From Symbiodinium microadriaticum (Eukaryota; Sar; Dinophyceae; Suessiales; Symbiodiniaceae): a stretch of 64,000 nt of DNA. The stretch covers positions 459,577-523,576 of the forward strand of contig LSRX01000484.1 in NCBI GenBank assembly GCA_001939145.1, in the 5' to 3' direction. How positions within the stretch are numbered: position 1 is the stretch's first letter; each line of letters begins with the position of its first letter. The position numbers and the translations under genes are program-made. A model generated the notes under the pieces. That model saw only the letters and a list, made by a program, of their open reading frames with translations, made no database searches and had not been told where the DNA came from. Positions 37,436-53,000 of this stretch are shown here, piece by piece.

Positions 37436-39476
37436 CTGCACGCACGTGTAGCTGTAGTCGCATCTGTCAACTCAGATAGCATAGTTTACAATTAGAAGCT
37501 TGCTACCGCCCTGTATTTGAATGCCTAAGCAACCAACCTTTCCATGATGTGTTCTGAGTCTGTCATCATGGAGGTTCCACTTTTTGCAGGACCCGCGGCG
37601 CTGAACACTGTGCAAACACCAGCTTTTGCACTTAAATTGCTGTATGCCTAAACTAGAGGTCCCTCGGGTGGTGTATTATAAAATGACTGCCAGCACTCAG
37701 GACATGGCCGACGGACCGTAGTTTAGGCGCATGCGAGTCGATGCAATACCTCCCCATCCCCCGACCTTGAGTTCAATTGCAGCAGCGGACGAACCCTGAT
37801 CCCGAAAAGAAGCTATCCGAAAGCTCCTGAACTTCTCCTGCGCACACCCTTGTCTTTCATCCCGAAGCCCTAGTTCGAAGTCTTCTGTTCAGATTGCGGG
37901 CTCCCCGGAGCTTTTCCGTGTACCGAGCCAGGGCCTTTGAACAACTCCAGAGTGCTCAAATTTAATGTTTAATGCCACAGAATGGGTATGTCTCAGGCTT
38001 TGGTTGTTTGAACTTCGGCTCCGACTTTCGGGTATGGCTTGCTGCTAGTCGGATCTAAATTCTGCAGCTAACAAAGCTTCAGAAGACTTAAACCTTGAGA
38101 CATGCCCAGATCAGATGGCAAAGTCCGTAACCCCGAACTTCCGGCTTTCAAATTTCCGGCCCGTCACGGCCCGGACGAAGCTATCGAGTTTCCCCAGCCC
38201 GGCCGGATGGGGAAGCACCCGTCTCAGAAGCATGCGGATGGACCCGTAGTGGATGCCGCAGAACCGAAGTCAACGCCTCTTTGCTTCAGCTCCTGGCGCC
38301 CTCAAAGAACTCCGCAGAACCTAGGGTGCGAATATCCTCAAGAAGCATCACATCCGGAGATGTGGCGTTCTGGGTGCATAGGATACCCGGATAACCCCCT
38401 CATTGCAGAAGTTCCTGCGTCTCCTGCCGCTTTTGCATGCCAAATATAAGTAGATATGGACGGAATATATTGCAATTTCATGAAATGTATGTCTGTCCGT
38501 ATGTATGTATGTATGTATCTACGTCTCTATGTATCTATCTATGTATCTGTGTAGGTGTGTATGTATGTATGTATGTATGTATGTATGTATGTGCTGGCAA
38601 TGGTCATGATCCAGTTCTGGCGATTTTCTTTGGGACTCTTGATGACTCGACTGATGGCTGCTCGAGTCCTGTTAGTATTGCAGCCATGCTGAATTCCTCA
38701 GACCACCTTCGCCGATGCAGTCCGGGACGTGAGGCACCGAAAGAGCCTCTTTTCAATTTCCCCTGAAGACGGACAAGTTCCACTGTACAGAACCGGGCAG
38801 GAGCCCCTCAGATACTCCTACCCCAACATAAGGAAGAAGGGCACCCGACGCTGCAGTCCACGACGTGAGCTGTGCATCCCCGAAGCCACTAAGACCAAAG
38901 AGCTGAGCCATTGGGAAACAGCCCCTCAAGTGAAGAGCGCAAACCTGCAAGACTTAGTTCGTGACCCTTGAAACTCAAACCCCTGTAGACACTCAGACAT
39001 GCGCTTTAAATCAACGGAGACAATCCCGAAGGATGACTGAGGACCTGCCATCGCCCGGATCAAAGGCAGCAGTTGCTTGCGACACATGTGGTCCCAAAGG
39101 AAAGGCCAGGAAAAAGGAGCTCATTTGCTGAGACGGAGACCTTCGTTTGCCCAAGTAGCCGGCTCCAAGCATACACATTTCCAAAGACACAGGGAGCTCT
39201 TCATGCTTAGGGTTCTGCGAATATACCAACGACAGCAGCACGTGGCATATAATGATTATTCTGCCGTGTAGCTTGCGATTCATCCTAGAACCCTCTATCC
39301 TAGACAACAAACGTAATTGACCGTAATGGCTGAAGTCATCAGTCTGAAGCCTCCAACCCCGACGCAACAAGCCTTAAACTCTAAAGGCTCTACCGTGAGA
39401 CAGCTTTGAATTACTATTACATAAACCCGGCCACTGGAAAAGCATGGTGCATGGTGCTTTCGAAGAGCCGGACCAG
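37436..39476. other. No gene firmly supported upstream of the OGDH exons
   Basis: The N-terminal coding exons of the OGDH gene should lie here or further left but were not recognised. The frame at 38102-38449 (+), 115 codons, is Pro/Lys-rich and could be coding. A GTAT microsatellite lies at 38484-38592. Confidence 0.35.
38484..38592. repeat. (GTAT)n microsatellite
   Basis: GTAT/GTCT/ATCT units. Confidence 0.9.
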
Positions 39477-39581
39477 GTTTATGTAATCGAGCATGTCCCT
39501 ACAGTCCCCAAAGAGATTCCGACTTATGCAGCCCAAGGCTTTCATGGCTTCACTGCCGCAGACATGGAGAAGAAATTCCAG
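39477..39581 (+). CDS. OGDH: OGDH exon 1 (first recognised)
   Basis: AG|GTT acceptor, CAG|GC donor. It reads VYVIEHVPTVPKEIPTYAAQ then GFHGFTAADMEKKFQ, matching the region just before the small-domain helix of E1 (the FTEADLDREF-like segment of homologues). It is the first exon I recognise, not necessarily the first of the gene. Confidence 0.8.
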
Positions 39582-39695
39582 GCTGGGTCCCGCGAGTAGT
39601 TCATTCACGAGGTCGAAACAAACGCAAGTAGTTAGTAGAATATGATCGAATGTGATATAACATGTATATACATATATACATGTATATATATATAC

Positions 39696-39786
<91 letters not shown>

Positions 39787-42700
39787 TACAAACAAACATA
39801 CATACATACATACATACATGCATATACACATACAGATGCAGATGCATGTGCATATATATATATATATACGTATATACCTATACAATTACATGCATGTCTA
39901 TGTATGTTTGGGTAGTTTTATGCATACATGCGCAGAGAGAGAACCACAAAGGGATTTTCCAGTCACATTCTACCATGCCCAAGAGCATGGGTACAGAGAC
40001 AGAGTGACAGAGAGCCTAGGTCGTACTTGCAGAGAAAAATCAATACAGTTCCAGCACTTGTAATGATTCGGCTGTTGCTAGGGTTAAGTTCTGCAGACAT
40101 GCACACACACACACACACATAGAGTATTTCCCTGTATAACTACGTTCTGGTAGTACTCGCCGGGCTGACAAATGCCACTTTCATGTCAGGTGAGCTTAGT
40201 CGGACTAAGCGCAGAGCACACCTTGAAAGAGATCCTGGCCACGCTGCAGAGCACGCTCTCGGGCCGACCATTAGGGTTTCGCGTTTGGGGCACTGGTCAT
40301 GTGATTGGGATTCTCAGGAATCCGGTGCCGAGGATTCTAACTCAGGCTTGTGGTTCGACATCTGGGGCTTCTGGGGCTGGGTGATCAGGATCAAGGGTTA
40401 CGGAGTCTTGCAAACCAAGCATTAAAAAAACACGATCTAGGGTGACAGGATTGCGAGGCTGTAAACTCGCGAACCTATAGGGCTTGCTCGGTTGACGGCT
40501 TTCAGCAGTTAGGGGAGGTTTGTTTACCCATAAAGGTTAAAGATGGTTGAAGTATCACAGTGTGGCTCCTGCTCTGCTTGCCCTCCCGCGAAGAAACGCG
40601 ACTCGAGAGAAACATCCTGACGGAAGGGGCATTCTAGTGGCTTAGAGCTTTGATTAACTTGATCGCACAGGATTGGAGTCCGTAACGCTAGAGTCCTTGT
40701 GGTCATTCTGATCTTGCTGCCGTCTCGACTGGTTAACCGCGAGTGGTAGTTTGGTGCACGACCCTAAGTGTCTGGGAAAGGATGGTTTGGGAAAGATAGC
40801 CTAGCTTGCTAGTCCAGCAACAGCGGCAATAGTGCCTCTGTTTAGCCAATGTTGAGCTCCTGGCCACAGATTTAGAATGTCCGACTTCCGGCTGACTTAA
40901 AGTGCTGACACCCAGCCAGTCCTTTCAAGCCCCAAGACCGAAGCCCTAGCCAGACATTGCCGGGTGGCACAGGATTTTCGTGAAGGGTCAGGTCGCACGG
41001 AGGATCATGCAGAGAAGGATGAAGAACATGCCGAAATACAGGAGGACGAGGAGAACGAGAAGCCAGGCTACAGCTGTGCACGTGAAGACTGCAGGGATCT
41101 TAAACGGAAGACTAGGAGTCATTGATGTCAAGTATCCGAGACTGCATGGCGGGTGACGCTATAGTTGCCAAAGCCTGCCCGAAGGGGCTCTCTGTTAGAA
41201 GATGTTCTTCGGATGGTCCGCTGATGAATAACGGTGTCAACAAGCCCTGAACCCCTAACCCCTGCAACTTCGCTGATCTGCAGCGTGTTGTCCATCCCAG
41301 GTACTCCGGCTCCGTCGGGATCGAGCTTCTCGTCTCAGGATTGGGCGTCGACGAGACGAACAATTGTTTAGTGCTGTTGTTTCATAACCGGTGCGTGTGA
41401 GCTGGTGCCCGAACGAAACTTTACTTCCTGAAGGACTACAGTGATTCTTCGGGATTTCTACATATCTTGCTTGCGTCATACAGTGAACCATTCACCACGT
41501 CCATGTGCCACTCACAGACTCTGTAAGTGTGGCAGTTGCAGGAAGGACACATGGGTTTGTCTAAGAAGCCCTGTAGCTTGCGGATCATCAAAGTCTTCCT
41601 TGTGGCCCGACTCACTGAGACAGGTTAGCGCGGGTGAAGCAGGTTAGCGCGGGTGAAGCGTTCGACCTAACACTGCTCGTTTTCCGCACTATCTTTAGAC
41701 TGAGGCAGTCTCTTCTTCGGCCACCTCTGTCGCCGTTGTTTGTAGAGGGCTCCTTCCTATCCGAAGCCAAGGTACATGCACATCGGAGATCTCCAGAAGA
41801 TTGATTGGATCCGACAGCGGGTGGAGGATCCCAACTTCATTCCCTCTGACAAAAACAAGCTCCTGAAGGCCATGCTTGCGGCTTTGACCCCCCCCAAGCC
41901 TTCTCGGTTTGTCCTTTCGGCAGAGCTGTGCTATTCCAACCTGTCCTGTTCGGTTTGTATTCAGTTTCGTCACTTTGCTCCCAGCGCCATTGCTTTTGTT
42001 TGTCGCGATGTACCTCGTTGTTTTGATTTGCTGTCACTGCCGTTTGCCGCTGCTGCTGCTGCTGCTGTTGCTGCTGTTGCTGCTGCTGTACTTGTTATGT
42101 GTATATATATATATATATATATATACATATACACATGATGACAGCCAGGATGCATGCATGCTGCCAGCACCACCAGAACCATTGAAGAGAACCGCGGCAA
42201 ACACAACTACGACTAAAGCACCAAATATCCGCACCGCAATGGCTACTCACTTGCCGCTGTTGCCCTTGGTGCTTGCCTGCTTGCATCTGCCGTGATAGGT
42301 GTACAAGGAGCTGTTGAAAGTCGTGCCTTGGCCGGTATAGGCTTTATACTACTACATCATGGCTTGAATCGAAGGTTGCGTAGCCAGGGTTCAGGCATGC
42401 GTATGGAAAGAGCTCAGGCTCGGGTGAAACTCCCCTTAGCAAGATGCCAATACCGACCGCCAGCATGGAGAAACTTGAGAGCGCGCTGGAGACAATCCCC
42501 AAAGAGTCCAAGAGGGAACCCGAACCGAGCCCCATGCAAGCACTGTTTGTTGCTTTGTGTTGGATCTTGTGCTGGGCCCAATGCGAAAGCCTAAGCTGCT
42601 GCAGCCACCCAAGGACACCTTCGAAATGTTCCTGAACACACAGTGTCTCGGCTTTTCCCTTGCATTCAAGGGTCATCTGGGATTTGCCGGCGTCTGCATA

Positions 42701-45700
42701 TATCCTCCTGGATCCCAAAGCGCACTGCGAGGTTTTCCCAAGCCCCTAGCAGGGTTTAAGTTTAAGGGTCACGTCAAGAGTTTAAGGGGGTGTTTGGCTT
42801 TTTGTAGCTGTCTGGCTATCTCATGCGGCCCAGATTCACAAACAAGCTTGCTTCTCAAACCGAGCGCTTCGTGAATCTCGCCGCCCATAGGTTGTTCAGG
42901 ATATGTCCTGGGCTGCAGGTACAAGACAACCAAGCGCTTCGGCGTCGATGGCGGAGAAGCGGCAGTGGCTGGTGCGGGCGCCAAGCGAAGTTCATCTGGA
43001 AGACTGGCCTCTAAACTTATGGGACGAAGGATTTGATGTTGTGGCAGCCTATAAGGTTTGGTAAACAGAGTATGTCTGCAGATGATTCTTAAAGTCGGTT
43101 CTGGCCTTTGTGATTTGGCCTGCAGCGTCGAGAAAATGTCGAGGGTAGGCTTCGTCTTTGGAGGAGTGTCGACTTGGGCATCTCTCAGTCGGAAAAATGG
43201 AAACGAGAAGCCAGAACCACCCAGGCGTCAATGCGGCCATCGAGAAGGCACGAGCTTGTCTGCCGAAGGTGCCAAGAAACCCCATCTGTAGCGATCTTCA
43301 TCATCGACAGCAGAAGGCATCATACCTGTCCCGGCCATCATCCTTCTCAGTGTCTTCATAGCAGAAGCAGCAGCGGCAGCAGCGGCAGCAGCGCAGCGGC
43401 GCCAGAAGACGAACGACAAAGATCGATAGCAGAAAAGCACTCTGCAGCGGTCATCACAGTCATGGCAATCTGTCACAACTCAGTTAGGCAGCCATGGCTT
43501 CAGTGGCAATTGCGGGACATGACCGGGGTTGTAGGTCAAATTTACAGCCATGGTCATGGTCGAATTCGGAGCCTTTGGAGACGTCTTTTCTGCATCAGAC
43601 ATGGGCTGAACCCTCGAGCGCTGAACCTTGTACCTAAATCATCGACCGTGAAGCATGGTCACACTCCGGAAAAGAATCAGAGACGCTTCGTGTCACTTGC
43701 ATGTCCGAACTCAGTATGAGTTGCAAACGAAAACAAACCCCCGCATGGCTCATGACCGTAAATTGCGTAAATAGGCGCTGCCCGGCTACTTGGGCACACG
43801 CTGAGCAGGCTGCGACTCTGGGCATGTCCGAGTGCGTCATCGGCATGCCACATCGTGGCCGGCTGAATGCATCTTGGACTAGTGGGGTTCCTTGCATGTC
43901 TGTTGGCCTTGGGGTTGAGAGTCTTATGCCTAGAGCTGTGCCAGAGCAGGTATGTTTAAACGTCCTACACAGCCTCGCCCCGAGAGTCTTCAGAGAGGTA
44001 GTTACTTGAAGCACAGGCCCTCGTCTTTCGCAGCCATTCGATCTTCATGTCACCTGGCTTTGTGCGCCAAGGCTTCTGAGGCCACAGGGAACAGAGACTC
44101 AAAAAGGAAGGCGTCAAGGCCCGAATGCTCAGAGCAGCGTCAGCTAGACTGAAGGTCCTCACCAACGTGGTGCGGAAGCCTTTAGTGCAGATGTTCGCAG
44201 AGTTCAAGGCAGAGCCCTCGGGGGTCATCCCACGCGTCTCGCTCGTTCTGTTCACATCCGCATGATCAGAGCTGTATTGCAGCCGAGTTGCCAGGTTTGA
44301 CTCATGCACTTGTATATAAATTGCCTCGCTCTTGCTCGTTCTGTCTTGCTCTGGTCCTTTCGGGTCTTACTCGACCTTGCTCCTGGCTGTGTTTTGCAGG
44401 ACCCATTAGGAGCTAGGATTGTAAAGAGTGGACCAAGAAGGATAATGATAATGCAACAAGAGGCCAAGAGGCCGTCTCGTCGTAGCTCTATCACCAGCCA
44501 GTCACGCCGAGGCATCACTAAAGCCGCGGCTTATCATATCTCAGACCATTGTGCGATAGGTCTTCTCCATCACCAGGTCGCAAGCATCAACGTAAGGCCT
44601 TGGGTCCCAACCGCACTGTGATCAGGGCACGCATTACGACTTCGAGAAGCTCGTGGAGAAGATCCTTGGAGAATGTTTGGATCGATTTTTCCGCTGGTGG
44701 GGGCGGGNNNNNNNNNNNNNNNNNNNNNCCGGGGAATTGGGGGGGTGGGGAGCCTCACTCCCAAACCACCGAAACCACCCGGAAACCCTAGAAACTCCGC
44801 TGTACCTCTCGATCTGTCCCCGCACAATGCGGAGAGGCTTGTGTGGAAAAGTGATGTGGGTGAATTGATTCGAATTTGTTTGGGTTGGTGAAGATGTCAG
44901 CTCTGGCCAAAGTGCTTCGGACGTGCTCGATACCTCGCCAGGCTTGTCCCAGTTGTGAGTGCTAACACCCTAGACATACTCGGATTGGAACCTCGCCTGG
45001 CTTGTCCGAGTTGTGAGAGCGTAAAACATATCCGAGTAGCAAACGCTGCGTGGAGTTGGCGTGGATCCGTGCCTGAAGCCCTAAGACAGACCTATCCGAA
45101 CTTACCCTGCAATGCGGGCTCGTCCAAGCTAAGTGGGAGGGGAAAAAACCACGACCCCACAAGGCCTCAATTTCCAGCCCAAGAGATTGAGCCCCTAAGG
45201 AGCGATGAGGACGACTGGCTCTTCGCGGGCGATGTGAAGTACCACCTTGGTACCTCACAGGCTCTCGGTTTATTGGTTTAAGGATTTTAGGGGTAGGGAT
45301 GTCTGTCGTGTTTTATTCAGACCCCTCTATCGAGCGATTCGGGTTCTGACTATGGCGAGGCTTAGTTCCTGAACTCCCGAAGGCAACGAATCTACAAGCC
45401 CCGAGAGTTTGCCCGGCAGCAGTGTTCAGGCATGTTCAGACTCAGACCTAATGGGGGTGACTTTGATACAAGGATCGGAGTCTCCAACCAATTCTCAGAA
45501 TTGCTTATAAAGTACCCGCCTACACACAACACAAATGAAATCTTTTTTCAGAACCGCGTCGTGCAATTTATAACGTAACCGCCTACACGCAAGATGCTTT
45601 TTGAACTTCCGCTAGGTCTTCAGCTTCGAAGGGGGCAAGACGATCACGGCCACCCTCGAGGCACTGGGGATCCGGCCTGCAGGTCGGCTTTTTTAGGGTT

Positions 45701-46979
45701 TAGGGTTTAAGGGCTTATAGGGTTTTGGGGCTTATAGGATTATAGGGTTTAGGGTTTAGGGTTTTAGGGCTATATGGATGCAAAAAGGGCTTTTATAGGG
45801 TTTTAGGGTTTAGGATTTAGGGTTTGGGGTTCAGGGAGCTTGTTACTTTGGCTTGCGTCGAATCCGTTTGTGGGCCTGGATCCAGTTTCACGGGTCGCTT
45901 CACGTGGAGGTACCTGGAAAGCTCCAAAATGCGAGCTGGATAGCTATCATTGCACCCTAAACCCGAAACCCTAAACCCTAAACCACAGCCACCGGCGCCA
46001 CTGCACGACACCCAGCTCTGACCAGCAGCCGATGTTTGACGTCAAGCAGCTAGCTTGGCCCCTGAACCAAGCAGGAGCAAGCAAAGGCAGAAGATAAGCA
46101 ACTAGGGCATGCCGTGTGTATCGAGTGCCCTAAGTTGATAGGAGGTATATCTTTATCGCATCATGTTCTATTTGGGATAGTTTAGGATGTACTAAACTCA
46201 TCGGACATTACGAGTCTGCGAATTAGCCTCGGCTACGCGGAAGTCAGAAATGGGGGCTTAGGGTCGGCTTCCAGAGGCGCTCTGGCCCAGGAAAAGTCCA
46301 ACCTCTCACCATCTCTCACCCCACAGGTTCTAAGATTCGAAGGATACTTCAAGCTCTAAGCCACTCCCTAAATCCTTACTTGGAGGTTCATGGGTAGTTA
46401 TACATGGGGTTATAAGTAGGGTAACTATACTTATATTTTATAACCCATATTACGGGACTTATAACCCCACTTATAACTACCCATGAACCTCCAAGTAAAC
46501 CTTAACCCCAACCCTAAGCCAAACCATTCCCTAAACCCTAAGGCTTCATGCCCTCAAAGCCCGAAGATTGCACAGAAACAGACCTGCGGAGCTGGACGTG
46601 ACGATGGTTCAGACAGCGTGATGATGGTGCCTAGTTGATCATGCCACTGCAGTCGTAGTGCTGCTATTACGACACTAGTTCAGAAGTTTCCATTTCACGT
46701 ATTAGCCGTGGCTGTAGTGCTATCATTGCAACTCTCTGGGGTATAAGCATCGGCAGTGCAATCTGCAAACACTCACCCGGCGCATTTGCTTTATGTGCTT
46801 TTGAATTGAACACCATCCATGTCTCAATTCGGTGTATTACATCAAACTTCAGGATTGTCGCATATTGGTCTTGTTACTGTTTTTTCGTCATTTTGTTCCC
46901 ATCACAAGCATATCTATAAAACACTTAGTTGTAAAGGATGTATTTTATGTGCTGTACATATATATATATATATATACAT

Positions 46980-47013
<34 letters not shown>

Positions 47014-50000
47014 TGTGTGTGTGTGTTCCTTCAGGCAAACCCCTCCCACTTGGAGACCGCGCGGGGCTCAGTGTTTGGAGATCAGGGCGTTAGTTCACAT
47101 CGTCGGTATTGTAAGGTGTTGAAACCCTATTATCCTTTGAGGCTCGCGTGCACATAAACCCTGTATGTAGCTTGTAAAAGCGTGAGTAATTTCAGCCGTC
47201 ACGTGATCTTCAGAACTTGTCCTGGGACCTTCGGTCTGGGTTCTGTCGCACCTTCAAAGGCACAGAAGGACTTTGCAGAGACTTTAAGCTTGATTACTTG
47301 GCCGCAGAATTAGTAGTTTTATGAGAGGCTGGAGTTCAAGCATACATCGATGAAACTCGTTCGTCAGCACATGTTATGAGTTGAAATCCGCAGACATCCG
47401 CAGACTAAGTAAAGCCCGGAACATTGAAGGATTCAAATCGTTAGTCCGAAGAAAGCCACCCCGCTTTCCCCAGCCTGCATCAACCAGGTGAACACAGTCA
47501 CGCTCGGCCGGGCTCGGGCAAAACAGCACGCGTCTGAGAGCAGGGCGGCATCGATCGCTGTGGTAGTATTGCTCTGGTTGCCGGTTACGACTGACTATTG
47601 GTTGCGGTGAGTGTCACTCTAGTTCCTGTTCCTGTCCTGATTTATGGTCGTTGCTTCGCGAATTCGGTTGATGTTGCTCGTTCGTCCGTTTTTCCGGCAC
47701 AAGAAGTGATCTGAGCATGCGAGCGAGATTTGCGGGAAAGGTTTGAGGCAGAGGATGCAATGCAAGGCCTCTTGGACTAAGGGTGCGCAAACCCTGCAAC
47801 CCCTGCAAACCCCTGAATCCAGAAGCCCTGACCCTAAAAGCTCACATCTTTCAATCTTGAAGATCCCTTTATCTGGGGCAGGTACTACTTAGGCAACACG
47901 GAGGAGTCACGAACCCGAGTTCTTCCCATCCTCTTCCATGGCGATGCTCGGCTATGGCTTGGGACTGCCGTTCAGAATTGGGGGGGGGGGGGCTTTAGTT
48001 TAGGTCGAGTTGAATCGAGGTTGAGGCTTTGGGATTCAGGGTTTCGGCTTCAGGGTTTTCGATGCGTTGAGGGTTGAGTCAAGGGGACATGCGTGGCTTC
48101 TTGTGTCCGCATTCCCACATGAAACGATATACATGAGGAGGCATTGCTCGACTTGCATGCAGGATGCCGTTGTTAGTATATTGCAAAACCGCCGCGCGCG
48201 TTCCATGTTGCTGTTTTCGTTTTTTAATGTGTTGAAATTTGCGCTTCGCTTAGGGTCTCGAAGAAAGAAACTCATGCCGTTTCGGCAATCGTATGGCATT
48301 GCAGACTCTTGCAGACCCCGGAAACCGCACGCTCGATGCACCCCAAACCCGATTTAATCACCAAGTCCTTGAACACTTCCCTCGAGCACTATGACTAGAA
48401 CCTATAGAAGCGCTAGCAAGCTCGGACGACGTGAGGTCATGCCTTCCTGGTGCGAGTGTGTGCGTCGGAAACCTGGGACCCACTTTCTCCACCAAGGATG
48501 CGTCCTTCGCCGGTCAGGGCGTCGTCTATGAGACCATGCAGCTGGCCCACGTGCAGGAGAGGGGGTTTTGGGGTGAGACAGCAGCAATAAGTAGGAAGAT
48601 GTCAGCCGACCGTCCTGTGTAGCTATACAGACCATAGAACCCTTAACAGCCTAGACCCGAACCTCCCAAGCCTTTCACTGCAAGAACACCGGAGCCCTCA
48701 TGAGAAGGCAACCGGTTGGGTTTGTTCGAATTTATTTAGCATTTGAGGGTTTAGGGTTGAGGGTTTGTGTTTTTGTTGCACGGGGGTTGCCTCAAGTTTG
48801 CAATCGTCTACACCTAGAAGAATCTCAGACCGCGACGACCATCAAGCCAAAATTTAACTGAAACCAAGCCTAGATCTTAAACCGCGAGCGCACCCTGACG
48901 CGCAATGGGTTTAGGCTGTACGGTCTGTGTAGGCGGCTTTTAAGAATTTGGGCCGTATGCTTGATCGATAAGGGTTTTGGATGGGAGCAGTTCCGCTCGA
49001 GGAGAATCAGGACCTCCCCGCTCCAAAACCTGCGGAGCCCGATTCTCCTCAAACACCCTCCGGGCTCAGGAGTTTGACGTGGGTGGCACCATCCACGTCA
49101 TCATCAACAACCAGGTTGTCCACGCATATAGTGGTAAGGGGTTAAGTTTAGGACTGAAGGCATTCGATATGTTTTCGAGCGCCTGGGCCCTCAACGCCAG
49201 TGCTCTGTGGTATTATGGCCGTGCCGTGGCGACTTGCCTTCGGTGCGGAATGCATCAATAATCATGGGCCCATGCCTTGATGAGTCGTCAGGGCTTTCGG
49301 ATTAGGAGTTCATGGGTGTATCCCCGGTATCGTGACCGCATGTCGCGGATTCTTCCCAAAAGCCCCAACCCCAAGACCCTCAGCGACCGGCTTGCCATGT
49401 CTTGGGGCTTCGGGCCAGATTGAGGCACTGAGATGTCTTCCGCCAGGTGGGCTTCACCACGGATCCTGTGGATGACCGGTCCACCTTGTACACCTCTGAC
49501 CTTGGCACTTCAGTCAAATTCGAGAACCATTCCAGCCCTAAGTCCTGCATTACAGTCGCGGTGGTTTCGTCCCAACATGCGAGGACAGCAGTAGAACCTC
49601 TAGTGTCCGTACAGGCTCGATCTTCACTGTCGTTGCTTGCATGCACAGGATGGCCCCGATACGGAGGGTAGCCTTCGAAGTCTTCGGAACCATAGTTTTG
49701 CAGCAGACGCAGACGATGGGCAGAGCCTTTGCTGTGCAGCTCAGGCAAGAGCTTCAATCTTCCCATCTTGCATGTGGCTTGGTGGGCATCCATCTTGCTT
49801 TGTTACCTTCACTTTGTGCTACATCTATATGCCTCCCCGGATCCCAAGAGGTGGATATGCCTACTGCTTTGCAGGTAAACGGTGATGACCCTGTGGCAGT
49901 CACCAGCGCCCTGGCCCTTTGAGTTCTTTGAGCGAGTAGCATCTCCCCGAATTGTCCGTGCTCTAAAAGGTGCATTCGAGCTCGCCGCCGAGTGGAGACA

Positions 50001-53000
50001 GACCTGGCAAACAGATGCCGCGAACTTACAAGAATAGCAATAATGACGAAGCGGCACTGGCACGGTGTTGCTGCAGATCTCGTCACTGCAGCAGAAGCTG
50101 CAGCAATATGTAAACAGCACCCATGGCAACTTTGGAACAAGGCTCTTTCGCCATCAGAACAGCAAAGTTGATCCATTTGTCGAATTGCTGCAGTGCAAAA
50201 AATGCTGAGCACCCCGAGGTCATCGTCGATGTTGTCGCTCGCCTCTACCCGGACCGTACCAACTTTGCATTGCTTCTGACATGGTTCACGTGAGTCTACT
50301 AGCTTGCTGTTCTGTTTAAAGCAAGGCACAAGGTACAAGCTAGGCATGACCAGTGGCATCCGAGAAGCCGAAATCTGGGTCGAGGTTTGCTACCGCCGCT
50401 TCGGCCACAACGAGACGGATGCGCCAGAGCCTGCCGACCTGAAAAGATATGGCTCATGCTGCCAATTCAGGTTTCCATCAGACATAGCACCAATATAGCA
50501 AGTTAACACAGGACTCAGCAGACGCACGCGCCCCCACACCCACACCAGATGCGGTGTTCAACAATTTACTGTGTCTGGCTACTGATGAGCTTGACTAGAA
50601 ACAGCTTCGACGTAGTATCAACTGGACAATGCCAGCCACTCGTCACGCACTTGCAGTAGCTTCCACCTTTGACGGCTTGGAGTCGCATGCGCGCCATCGC
50701 ATGTACATTGTATGTACATGCAGCTTGTGATAAAAATAAATGCTCAATTCCCTTGTCTTCAGGTATACGCAGCCGGTGCTGTACAAGCAGATCAACAAGC
50801 ATCCGCGAACCGAAGCGGTGTAGCTTGGCATTCTTCTCGGGACACCATCTCTGTGATAACCCTCAAGCCGCCTATCGGGAGTTGCCTCCATGCCTGCATA
50901 TGCTTCCGGTAGCGGTCTAAACCTGCATGTGGAAAGCCCCGTTCGTCGTGCGCTAATTGCAGCGGAACAGATCGCGGCAAGATCATGGTAAGTTTTTGAA
51001 GGGCCACGGCATGCTGACTAGAGATCCCTTTCTTAACCTGAGACCAAAGTGTCCGCGTAAGCCCTTATGTACACCTGATAGATCCCAGCATGCTTCACTG
51101 TGTGACCGCATGAGCTGCCTATAGGTATGCCAATAGCTTGGTAGACAGCGGCGCCGCTACTCCACAGGACCAGCCCAGAGACAGTGCCAGGGCATAGGAG
51201 CTTCAATTCAAGGACTCGGAATTTAGGGCTCAAGGGGCAAGTCGCTAGATGCCCGAAGCAAAAAAGCCAGTGGATGTGTCCTTTGGGCTAGGATGGCATA
51301 TGCAAGGTAAGGCAGGACATAGTAAAGAACAAAGGATAGATTGAATTGATGTGACCGGTAGGGTGACTGTAGAGCATGAACATAACGTTGCAGGAGCTCG
51401 AAGCAATGAAGTCGGCGGCTGGGCCACATTGACGGCTTTGTGTTTGCACAAATACGAGTCTGAAGTTTGCGTTAGGTCCCTTCGTGCTAGGAAACCCACC
51501 TGTGAACGCTCTGATGATGGTGAAGGTGCCCGTGAAGATGAACAAAATATTGGTTATCTAATGACTCTCTTGATGTTGAGCTCATGAGGATGCAAACAGG
51601 TCCTGGGAATTGTCATAACAATACCAAGGACGATATCGAAGTGATGATGCGGTGCCATTTCGTATGAAAGGCATTACTCATGCGAAGGCAGTTAGTGGCA
51701 ATTGCAAAAGGCAGAGTGCTAAGAGCCCCAGTCGAATGTCTTCGAGGCTCTGTGTGTTCTTTGGCGGGTCCTGCCGACGCGAGTGTTGCAAGCTTGTGGG
51801 GAATAAGTGGTAAGGGAGCTTGACTACAAGAAGTTTTGCAGCTCCAAGCATTATTAATGATTGAATGCGGACTGTACGCGGTGGATACATTGCTTTGGAA
51901 GCATGCTCTCTTACACTGCCATGCGGTAGACACAGTTATAGAAGTCTGCACCCAGTCGATCTGGAAAGAGCACGAAGCCGCCTTCAAGGCGCAAGAGATG
52001 TGCAAGGGTTATTATTCTTGAGATGTTTGCAGAATCAATCGGGGGTGTAAGGTTCTGTTTCCTCATCTTACCGCATCCTCCGCCTGCATGTTCGTCGGCA
52101 CCAAAGTTTGCGCTGCGCGGAAGAACGTGGAACGTGCTGTTCCTGAGCATGACTTCTGTGGCCACGTAGAATATCCTATCATACTCAGGGCTCCCACTCA
52201 GAGGATCCTTGTTCCTGTAAAGGCGGGCGGGTCCAGCAGGGGGGTCCATGCGAAAGACTGTGCCTAGCTGCCTAGCTCTGCGACCTTGGGGAATCCTTGG
52301 GAGACATAAATAAAATAAGTGTTATCCGGGAAAGTCCTGAACTTCGCGATTGCATTGACGTGGCCCAGCCCTTGACGAACCCCGTGCAATTAGAGCAGAT
52401 TTCTGCGAAGCGAGGCATTATGGTGTCGACATCCTGAAGCCACTGAATCCCCGAGTAATCCGCAATTAGGGATCCGCTCGAACCCCACAACACAAAACCT
52501 ACTTCTGGAGGAAGCTGACAGCTTCAAGCCCAGTGAGGAAGCCGAATGGGCCTGATGCCCCAGCGGTTTGAAGAACTTGTGTTGTTGAGGGTTTAGGCTT
52601 CAGGGTTATCTCTGATTCACTGATCCGCTAACCCCGTGACTTGCACGCCTTATTGAGGGAAGTGGTTCCTAAAACAACGGCTGGAGATCGACTGAGCACG
52701 GTGTCAACAGAGGGGCTCATTGGCCAAGGACAGGTGGCGGCTTTTGGCTGAGAGGTTCGGAGGTTTACGTGCCGACGTGGTGTCGCGCAGTCTTGGTTCT
52801 CGGTTCGGGCGTAGACCAAGAATCCTTCAGGCCTTTAGTAAAGGCCCAGAAAAACCAATTTTGAATCGTCAGGTGCCCTGCCGGATCTTTACGGTTCAAG
52901 TCATTACTGTTTACAGTGAGACTCCATGCTTTGCATCTCCGATTTGGTGTGTCTAGGTTCGTAGATATTTGGCAACGATCACGGTGGGATCTGTGTGCGT